A stretch of DNA of 15,273 nucleotides from Isotricha intestinalis (lineage: Eukaryota; Ciliophora; Litostomatea; Vestibuliferida; Isotrichidae). The notes beneath the pieces are model-generated. The model saw only the letters and a program-made list of their open reading frames with translations. It had not been told where the DNA came from and did no database searches. The position numbers and the translations under genes are program-made. Below are positions 1-6,258 of the stretch, piece by piece. The stretch is taken from positions 1 to 15,273 of the forward strand of contig JAJJLU010004293.1 of NCBI GenBank assembly GCA_023807065.1, written 5' to 3'. Numbering within the stretch: position 1 is the first letter of the stretch; every line of letters begins with the position of its first letter.

Positions 1-106
1 ACAATATTCTATCTTCAATTTTGTCTGCTCTGATAAATTCTTATTCTCATTACATGATTTCTCTAAATATTTTCTTTATTTTCTCTTTTGATGGACCAAG
101 ACCCAT
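1..106 (-). CDS. 5' end of unidentified gene, N-myristoylation-type start, partial
   Basis: This is the start of a minus-strand gene that runs off the left edge. ATG lies at 106-104 behind an A-rich leader like those of the other genes here. Exon 1 (106-54) reads MGLGPSKEKIKKIFREI. The frame then meets TAA unless the 24-nt GT-AG segment at 53-30 is spliced out. After removal it continues as IADKIEDRIL to the edge. The start fits the N-myristoylation consensus (Gly2, Ser6, Lys7), which would place the protein at a membrane. Only about 27 residues are visible, so the family cannot be named. It is divergent from the cyclin gene, with 385 bp between start codons. That it is coding is inferred from composition and from the clean splice, not from a recognised domain. 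Confidence 0.5.
30..53 (-). other. candidate 24-nt spliceosomal intron
   Basis: On the minus strand this segment begins GTAATG and ends TTTATCAG, with canonical GT and AG ends. It carries the in-frame stops TAA and TGA plus a further TAA. Its length is a multiple of three, so removing it restores an open frame across the junction codon (AT + A = Ile). At 24 nt it would be among the smallest eukaryotic introns, in the size range known from Paramecium. Only one candidate of this quality is visible, so it could still be chance or a wrong gene model. Confidence 0.45.
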
Positions 107-491
107 TTTTTATATTTTTTGGATTTTTTTTAATTATTTATTAATTTTAATGGAAATAAAATTGGTAATGAAGGATTGTAAATTGGGTAAAAATCAATCA
201 GAAAATTAATGTATTATATTATATTTTTTCTTATAAATCTATAATTATAACTTTCCTCTTTTATTCAAATATTTTTAAAATTATCTTTATAATTCACTAT
301 TAACTTAAATATCTATTTTATAAAAGTAAAATAAATTATTTTTATCTATTATTTTAAATTATTTATACTTTTTAAAATTTTGTAAAATATTTATCAATTA
401 ATTTGAAATTTAATATTCGTTAAAACAATGAAAATTCTGATCAGGTTTTAAAAAAGAAAACTTATATTTTGATAGTGAGAAAAAATAAATA
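107..491. promoter_or_regulatory. divergent intergenic region between left-edge gene and cyclin
   Basis: The 385 bp between the two divergent start codons must hold both promoters and 5' leaders. It is almost pure A and T with homopolymer runs and no recognisable gene on either strand. A hydrophobic open frame on the plus strand (21-209) is a shadow of the left gene plus AT-rich spacer. I can point to no specific transcription-factor site. Confidence 0.4.
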
Positions 492-2189
492 ATGTTAGCA
501 AAAGATAATAAAGAAGTAAATATAAGATTACAAAGAGTATCATCTCAAAATAATAATAAAATAAATTTAAAATCTAAAATTCCACTTCCGCCAAAAAGTA
601 ATTATCAAAATAATAACAAAAAAGAAAATATAATATCAACAAGACAAAAAATAAAACCAATAATTCCATTATCAAAAGAAATTAATTCATCAAATACAAA
701 TTCTCAATTAACAATATCAACAAATATAACAACTCAAAGGAAAAAAACTTCATTTTTACATTTAAATAATCAATGTAATATTGATATTTTAAAAAGGAAA
801 ATTAATTTTAATAGAAAGGAAAAATTAGTAAGAACAAGAAGTGGAAAAAAGACTTCACAAAGTGAAAAAACTTCTCCTTGTCAAAATGAGAATTTATTAC
901 ACAACAAAGAAAATATTAATAATTTAAAAAATAATGATTTAAATAAAATAGAATTTAAAGGATTTGGAAATAGTAATTTTAAAATAGAAAATAAAAGAAG
1001 TATAAATGATATAAAAAAGGAATATTTAATAACAATGAGAAATAGTGAAAATATTCAAAATATAATAATTAACAATGGAGAAAAAAAAATAAAAATTTTA
1101 AAAGAAAAATATAATAAAATATTTAAAGAAATTAGAAAAGAAAATGAACTTCAAGAAAGAATAAATAACATAAATTTAGGATTATATTCAAATAATATAA
1201 AAAATATAGAATTAAATAAAAAAAATATTGCAGCATTTACGAATAAAGAATATAAACAATTATTAACAACAGAAAATAAACTTGAATATGGAAATTCAAT
1301 TTTAGAAGAATATTTTTCAAAACAAGAAATGACAAAAAATATTTTATTAAAACATGAAATAACATCAAAAATGAGATTAAAAATGATAGATTGGATGATT
1401 GAAGTTTTTAATAATTTAAATAGTGAAGATATAACTTTTTTCACTGCTGTAAATATAATGGATAGATTTTTTATTGAAAGTAAAAATAAATTTAAACCTG
1501 ATGATTTACATTTAATTGGTATTTGCTCTATTTTTATTTCTTCGAAATTTAATGAAATTCATCCTATTAAATTATCTTTTTTAATTGAAAATATTTCTCA
1601 TAATAAATTTAATAAGGAACAAATTTTAAAAATGGAAGAAAATATTATGTTTTCTTTAAAATTTGATATTTTAAGACCTTATTCTCTTAATTTTGCAGAA
1701 TATTTTTTTGAAGAGTTATTTTCTTTTTTTGAAAATAATTTTAATATTCGTAATATATATTTAGAAAAATATTTAAGAGATTTTATAGAAAACATAAATG
1801 TTAAAATTTCACTTGATAAATTTTATTTTGATAAATGTGAATCAATTAAAAAATATACAGAAAAAATGAAAAATTTTTTATGGTTAATTATTATATATTT
1901 ACTTAAAATGTGTTGTCATGATTATGAATTAATTCAAGAAAAACCTTCTTTAATTGCTGCTTCAAGTATTTTAGTAGGAATGAAAATTTGTGAAAGTATA
2001 AATAATCAAAATTATATTAATGAATTATTTATGAATAATTTATCTAATATTTCTAAAGAAAATGAATATAATTTATTATCTTGTAGTACAAAAATTTTAT
2101 TCAAAGCACAAAATTTTAAAAAAGAATATAAAGAAATTAATAATTTATATAATTCCCATTTTGAAATTATAAATAAATTTATTAAATGA
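492..2189 (+). CDS. A/B-type cyclin with long Asn/Lys-rich N-terminus
   Basis: A regulatory subunit that binds and activates a cyclin-dependent kinase. The first cyclin box starts near residue 265: the MRxxxIDW signature is at 294-301 (M294, R295, W301), followed by VNIMDRFF and the conserved kinase-contact residues K352 (in SSKFNE) and E382 (in KMEENI). The second box spans about 395-545 and includes SLIAASSILVGMKI. The order of motifs matches mitotic/S-phase A/B cyclins rather than D or transcriptional cyclins. Residues 1-265 are low-complexity Asn/Lys/Glu and look disordered, as in cyclins degraded by APC/C; three KEN tripeptides lie at 44-46, 139-141 and 216-218. An in-frame TAA two codons upstream (486-488) supports this ATG. 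The stop is TGA, the only gene here to use it. The exact subtype cannot be assigned by eye. Confidence 0.9.
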   Translation: MLAKDNKEVNIRLQRVSSQNNNKINLKSKIPLPPKSNYQNNNKKENIISTRQKIKPIIPLSKEINSSNTNSQLTISTNITTQRKKTSFLHLNNQCNIDILKRKINFNRKEKLVRTRSGKKTSQSEKTSPCQNENLLHNKENINNLKNNDLNKIEFKGFGNSNFKIENKRSINDIKKEYLITMRNSENIQNIIINNGEKKIKILKEKYNKIFKEIRKENELQERINNINLGLYSNNIKNIELNKKNIAAFTNKEYKQLLTTENKLEYGNSILEEYFSKQEMTKNILLKHEITSKMRLKMIDWMIEVFNNLNSEDITFFTAVNIMDRFFIESKNKFKPDDLHLIGICSIFISSKFNEIHPIKLSFLIENISHNKFNKEQILKMEENIMFSLKFDILRPYSLNFAEYFFEELFSFFENNFNIRNIYLEKYLRDFIENINVKISLDKFYFDKCESIKKYTEKMKNFLWLIIIYLLKMCCHDYELIQEKPSLIAASSILVGMKICESINNQNYINELFMNNLSNISKENEYNLLSCSTKILFKAQNFKKEYKEINNLYNSHFEIINKFIK

Positions 2190-2284
2190 ATATTTATAAA
2201 TAAAATTATTTATTATAAATAAAAAAAATTTGAAATTTAAAAAAAATATAAACTATTTATCGACAATAAGATTTTGAATTAGAA

Positions 2285-2404
2285 ATGATACAAAAGAAAG
2301 AAACATCAATAGAAAAAAAGAAGAAGAAGAAACACAGAAATATTAAAAAAAAATTAGAGCATAAAGAAAAAGGTAAAAATTTATTTTTAGGAGGATTAAT
2401 ATAG
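2285..2404 (+). CDS. possible 39-residue Lys-rich short ORF
   Basis: An ATG at 2285 opens a 39-codon frame ending at TAG (2402-2404). It encodes a very basic peptide with KKKKKKHRN and KKKLEHKEK segments, ending in LFLGGLI. The stretch is purine-rich and less pure A/T than the spacer around it, so it may be a small basic protein gene, a decayed gene, or a 3'-UTR feature of the cyclin. Inside it, 2373-2390 starts GTAAAAAT and ends TTTTTAG, like an 18-nt intron; its removal keeps the frame and the same stop. More purine-rich sequence follows to about 2460 with stops in every frame. No homology is recognised. Confidence 0.2.
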   Translation: MIQKKETSIEKKKKKKHRNIKKKLEHKEKGKNLFLGGLI

Positions 2405-2512
2405 AACAATGAAATGAAAGAAAAAAGAGAAGAAGTTTGAATTAGTGAAAAAAAAAGAAACATTAAGTAATAAAAGTATTTTTTGAATAAAATATTTTAA
2501 TTATTCTTTTTA

Positions 2513-2527
2513 ATGTAATTATTACAT
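2513..2527. repeat. perfect inverted repeat, 7-bp arms
   Basis: ATGTAAT, a single T, then ATTACAT. The arms are exactly complementary. In DNA this AT-rich such palindromes can arise by chance, and no function is assigned. Confidence 0.3.
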
Positions 2528-2668
2528 GTTTTTAGTTATATCTCCTTCGTTAAATATAATATTCATTTCTAAATGGCTTTGTAATTAATTTTTGATTTTA
2601 TTTTGGATTGAAATTTTTTTAATATTTATATTTATATCTATATATTTATTTAAATATATTTTTATTTT

Positions 2669-2685
2669 AAAAGATAATATCTTTT
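2669..2685. repeat. hairpin-forming inverted repeat downstream of CRAL-TRIO gene
   Basis: AAAAGAT, loop AAT, ATCTTTT: 7-bp arms, about 80 bp past the stop of the minus-strand CRAL-TRIO gene. A second, 6-bp stem lies between it and the stop at 2714-2729 (TTAGAA, loop GATT, TTCTAA). They could form small hairpins in the 3' UTR. Eukaryotic genes do not end at simple hairpins, so I do not call terminators. Confidence 0.3.
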
Positions 2686-2765
2686 GGATTTATAAATAAC
2701 AAGAAAATAAAAATTAGAAGATTTTCTAATATATCAAAAAGAAAATGTAAATATTTTTACTAGAT

Positions 2766-4166
2766 TTACATGATTGTACATCCTCCTCCTTTACAACATC
2801 TACCATTTATTTCATCTTTTTCTAAATTTTCTATAATTAAATGTTTCTTATTATATTGGTTTCCTCTTTTGAATTTAGAATTATCTTTTTTTTCATAATT
2901 AATATTTTCACCTTTAAAATCCGAAGCATTAGTTAAAGAACTTTTTTGATCATTAATATTATCTTCAATTTTAATATCATTCTCAACAAAAATAATATTA
3001 ACATTATTATTAATATCATTATTAGAATCATCTTTAAAACTTTCACATTCATAAAATTCAATATTATCATAAATAATAGGTTTTTCAATACCATCACCAC
3101 CAAAAAATTTAGGTTTATTTTTTAAATTAATAATATTATTTATGTTATCATCATTACCATTTATTTTTTCTTTTAAATAAGGTGAAATTTCGCATAATTC
3201 ATTATTTTTCGCTTTTCTAATATATTCTTCTTCACTAATAATTTCTTTTCTATTATAATCATTTTGATATTGTTGAGAAGGTAAAATAAAAGGAAAATCA
3301 ATTTCTTCATCTAAATTTTCGGCTTGTCCACCATATTTTTTTTCTAATTGAGAAGGATGAACATTTTTCAAAACAATATTATCAATATCACTTTGTCCAT
3401 TAATAAACTGGAATTTTTCTGCAGTTCTTTCATCGATTAACTTCTTAATAATTTTCCAGCAGAAATTTAAAACATATCCCATACCATAAATATAAAGAGT
3501 TTTTAATCTACATAAATATTTAACTTGTAAAAAATCAAATATTTTAATCATTTTAATTGGAGGACTCCAAATTGAAACTCCATTTAAATCAGCAATCATA
3601 ATCCAATTTTCAACTTGTCCATCAATGAAAAAATGATCTTTTAAATAAAGTATTATTTTATCTATTGCTATTATAAAATTTTCTATTGGGTATTTATCTA
3701 TTAAATCCATAAATATCTTTGCACTTGTTATTAATATTGGACGATAATTTACATCCAATCCATGCATATATAAAAATTTTTTCGCTAAAATTTCTTCAAA
3801 ATCCGAAAATAATAATTTTGGTATTTCATAATTTATTTCTGCTTTCATTTTTTCAAATGTTTTTTCCATATTATATAAAGATGCTTGAAGACATTTTCTA
3901 GTTTCACTTTCTTTCCAATCTTCTGGTAATTGAAAAGTTGATTTTATATTTTTATTAAAATATTCTGTGAATTTTTCAAACATTTCTTTTTCATAAGGTA
4001 AATATTCATCTTTGTTTTTCTTTTCGAAAATTAATCTTAATATGATTTTAGGATATGCTGGATTATATACTACACAATCACTTTCTGATGGTATGAAATA
4101 ATATGCTTCTTTTGGAGTATGTTTCGAACATTTAGGACAGTTACTTTTTTTAAATAATTCTTCCAT
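2766..4166 (-). CDS. CRAL-TRIO (Sec14-like) lipid-binding protein with C-terminal CaaX box
   Basis: A Sec14-superfamily protein, expected to bind a phosphoinositide or other lipid in a hydrophobic pocket and present or exchange it at membranes. The N-terminus has one CxxC pair (C10, C13), then a mostly helical region. The CRAL-TRIO domain spans roughly 130-280: NYRPILITSAKIF, the WIMIADLNGVS strand (near 188-198), YGMGYVLNFCWKIIKKLIDERT (from 227), and the closing LEKKYGG (274-280). Residues 290-450 are an acidic, Asn-rich tail without a domain. The last ten residues are CCKGGGCTIM, in which CTIM (463-466) is a farnesylation-type CaaX box and C457/C458 are possible palmitoylation sites. It is divergent from the RAD17-like gene with only 99 bp between starts. 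The family call is firm; lipidation and ligand are inferred. Confidence 0.82.
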   Translation of the reverse strand: MEELFKKSNCPKCSKHTPKEAYYFIPSESDCVVYNPAYPKIILRLIFEKKNKDEYLPYEKEMFEKFTEYFNKNIKSTFQLPEDWKESETRKCLQASLYNMEKTFEKMKAEINYEIPKLLFSDFEEILAKKFLYMHGLDVNYRPILITSAKIFMDLIDKYPIENFIIAIDKIILYLKDHFFIDGQVENWIMIADLNGVSIWSPPIKMIKIFDFLQVKYLCRLKTLYIYGMGYVLNFCWKIIKKLIDERTAEKFQFINGQSDIDNIVLKNVHPSQLEKKYGGQAENLDEEIDFPFILPSQQYQNDYNRKEIISEEEYIRKAKNNELCEISPYLKEKINGNDDNINNIINLKNKPKFFGGDGIEKPIIYDNIEFYECESFKDDSNNDINNNVNIIFVENDIKIEDNINDQKSSLTNASDFKGENINYEKKDNSKFKRGNQYNKKHLIIENLEKDEINGRCCKGGGCTIM

Positions 4167-4265
4167 TCTTTTTTATTATATTTATGTTTTTCAAATATTG
4201 TTTTTATAATGACGTAATTTTTAATATTTTTTTTTTTATATTTTTTTTAATTTGAATTTAAAAAA
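4167..4265. promoter_or_regulatory. 99-bp bidirectional promoter with TGACGTAA element and T11 tract
   Basis: This spacer must hold the 5' leaders and promoters of the divergent CRAL-TRIO and RAD17-like genes. It contains TGACGTAA at 4210-4217, the half-consensus of CRE/ATF-type bZIP sites and the only GC-containing octamer in otherwise A/T sequence. An 11-T run at 4227-4237 could exclude nucleosomes. Whether either is bound is unknown. Confidence 0.35.
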
Positions 4266-6131
4266 ATGTTCTCTCTTAGCCAAAAAAATAAAACTAAATC
4301 AAGTAAAATGTTTTTCTCTCAGAAAAAAGAAAATATAAACACCTATGAAAAAATAGATAAAATTTTTAATGAAATAATAACCAAATATTATAATGAAAAT
4401 AAATTATATACAATAAAAATAGGAGGAAAAACATTAAAAAGTTCAATATCAGATTATTTTTCATATTTAATAACAAACGAAGGAAAAGTGATAATATCAA
4501 ATGGAAGAAAGCAAGAAATAAATTCAAATAATCCTATCAATGATAAATTAATTTTTATTATATCTCCTCCTGAGAATGGTCAAAATTTAATAATTAATGA
4601 AATAAAAAAAAAATATAATTGTTATACTCAATTACCAAGTTTAGGTTTTAATCAAATTTTAGAATATAATGAAAATAATGAATATAATTTAAAAGAAGGT
4701 GATATTTATGAAGATTATTCTGGTGCTATTTCTTTTTTAGAAAGTAATTTAACTTGTGAAAAAAAAAAATTTATTATATTCGAAAATTTTCCAATTGATT
4801 TATTTTTACTTTCTTTAAAAGGAAAATTATTTAAAAGTTGGATTAATATTTTAGAAATGATTAAAAAAGCTTTAATTAATTTTTTAAATTCTAATAAAAA
4901 CAATAATCTTTGTATTTTTTTTTGGAGTGATGAAAAATTAAAACCTTATCAATTAATCTCTGTTTTTGGTTCTAAAATTATTTACCATGAAAAAACAGTA
5001 TTAATTGATTTAAATCCAATTCCTGAAACAAAATTTAAATCTATAATAATAGAAATTTATGAAAAACTTAATTTATATAATATAGGTAATATTCTAGAAA
5101 AAATTGAAGATATTTATTGTAAATGTAATGGTAATTTATATCAAATGAAACAATTAATTTATTATGATTTATTATATTATAATTCAAATCAATTTAATAC
5201 TATTAATAATAATATTGATAACAATAAAAAATTAAAATCCAAAAAAATTATAGCTAAAAAATTTAAAATAAATAAAAAAAAAAGTGATGTAATAAATGAT
5301 AAAAATATATTTCATTTATTAGGAAAATTACTATATAATAAAAGATTAGTTAAAGGTGAAAAATCTCCAAGAAAATTAACTAAAAATGAAATAATGACAT
5401 TACCAAATGAATTATATTATAATTTACAAGAATTAATAGATTCAAATCCAATTAGTAATGAATCTTTTCTTGAATTATTATTAGAAAATATATTAGAACA
5501 TGTAAATGATATTGAAGAATTATCTGAAATTTACGAAACTTTTTCTTTTACTGATTCATTCACTAATTTTGATTATGTAACTCAACAAAAAAATTATCCA
5601 AAAATTGATACTTTAAATAATGATAAAATTTATTTAAATTGTTTATCTGTTGTTACTTTTAATTTATCACAATATAATCTTTCATTTAATAAAAAATTTA
5701 CTCAAATTGAAAAAGCTAATTTTAATTATAAAGTTCAATATAATGATGAATTATATTTTAAATATGCTGAATATAATCCTTCTATTTTTGGTTTATCAAA
5801 GAAAAATTTTTTTACTGATGTTCAATGGTTAGTTGAATCAATTGGGAAAGAAATGAAAAATAAAAATAATTATGTGAAATCATATGATGAAAAAGCAAAA
5901 GAAGATATTAATTTTTATAAAAAAGAAAAAGATTTAGATATGATTGAATTAGAAAAAGCAGAAGAAGGAAATAAATATAATAATAATGTAGATCATAATA
6001 TAATAAATATTGAAACTGTTAAAAAATATAGAAATATAAAACAAGAATTTGAAGAAAAAGATGATAAATTAATTAATAATTTATTAAATGATGAATCAAG
6101 TGATAGTGATTCTGCTGAATTATATGAATAA
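4266..6131 (+). CDS. RAD17: RAD17/Rad24-like checkpoint clamp loader with degenerate Walker A
   Basis: RAD17 replaces RFC1 in the clamp loader that places the 9-1-1 ring on DNA at 5' junctions and so activates ATR signalling. Support comes from an ordered series of matches to RAD17: a P-loop-position segment IIISPPENGQN (98-107), the Walker B equivalent KKFIIFENFP (168-176, RAD17 has IILVEDLP), CIFFWSDE (216-223), DLNPIP (248-253), and the RAD17-typical IFHLLGKLLYNKR (348-360). Helical ENILEHVNDIEELSEIYETF follows at 407-426. The P-loop lacks the invariant Lys (Q106) and Thr (N107). A Lys/Asn-rich insert lies at 310-345 and the acidic Ser/Asp tail at 609-621 recalls the acidic RAD17 C-terminus. 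Two SQK motifs (5-7, 18-20) sit in the first 20 residues. Length 621 is near the usual 550-680. An in-frame TAA at 4248-4250 supports the start. Confidence 0.75.
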   Translation: MFSLSQKNKTKSSKMFFSQKKENINTYEKIDKIFNEIITKYYNENKLYTIKIGGKTLKSSISDYFSYLITNEGKVIISNGRKQEINSNNPINDKLIFIISPPENGQNLIINEIKKKYNCYTQLPSLGFNQILEYNENNEYNLKEGDIYEDYSGAISFLESNLTCEKKKFIIFENFPIDLFLLSLKGKLFKSWINILEMIKKALINFLNSNKNNNLCIFFWSDEKLKPYQLISVFGSKIIYHEKTVLIDLNPIPETKFKSIIIEIYEKLNLYNIGNILEKIEDIYCKCNGNLYQMKQLIYYDLLYYNSNQFNTINNNIDNNKKLKSKKIIAKKFKINKKKSDVINDKNIFHLLGKLLYNKRLVKGEKSPRKLTKNEIMTLPNELYYNLQELIDSNPISNESFLELLLENILEHVNDIEELSEIYETFSFTDSFTNFDYVTQQKNYPKIDTLNNDKIYLNCLSVVTFNLSQYNLSFNKKFTQIEKANFNYKVQYNDELYFKYAEYNPSIFGLSKKNFFTDVQWLVESIGKEMKNKNNYVKSYDEKAKEDINFYKKEKDLDMIELEKAEEGNKYNNNVDHNIINIETVKKYRNIKQEFEEKDDKLINNLLNDESSDSDSAELYE

Positions 6132-6258
6132 AAAATATACATAAATAAATTAAATTTAAAAAGTTTTTAAAAATTTAAAAAAAAAAATAAATATTAATTA
6201 TTATTATTAAAAAATCAAACTATTTTTTCAACACAATAAAAAAATCATTCAAAATAAT

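Larger units (their letters stand above)
2190..2765. other. 576-bp convergent intergenic region
   Basis: This gap lies between the convergent 3' ends of the cyclin and the CRAL-TRIO gene, and is far longer than the other convergent gaps (82 and 127 bp). About 2285-2460 is purine-rich on the plus strand and holds a short Lys-rich ORF described separately. The rest is AT spacer with small perfect inverted repeats at 2513-2527, 2669-2685 and 2714-2729. No tRNA or conserved RNA is visible. Confidence 0.5.

Noticed and set aside
21..209. Plus-strand 62-codon ORF at the left edge
   Set aside because: Hydrophobic, AT-driven composition; it overlaps the better minus-strand model and extends into spacer.
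1151..1444. Minus-strand 97-codon hydrophobic ORF
   Set aside because: It lies inside the cyclin coding region; Phe/Ile-rich antisense frames are expected opposite Asn/Lys-rich codons.
2257..2463. Minus-strand 68-codon Phe/Ser-rich ORF
   Set aside because: It is the complement of the Lys-rich purine block; the runs of Phe come from poly-purine on the other strand, with no domain.
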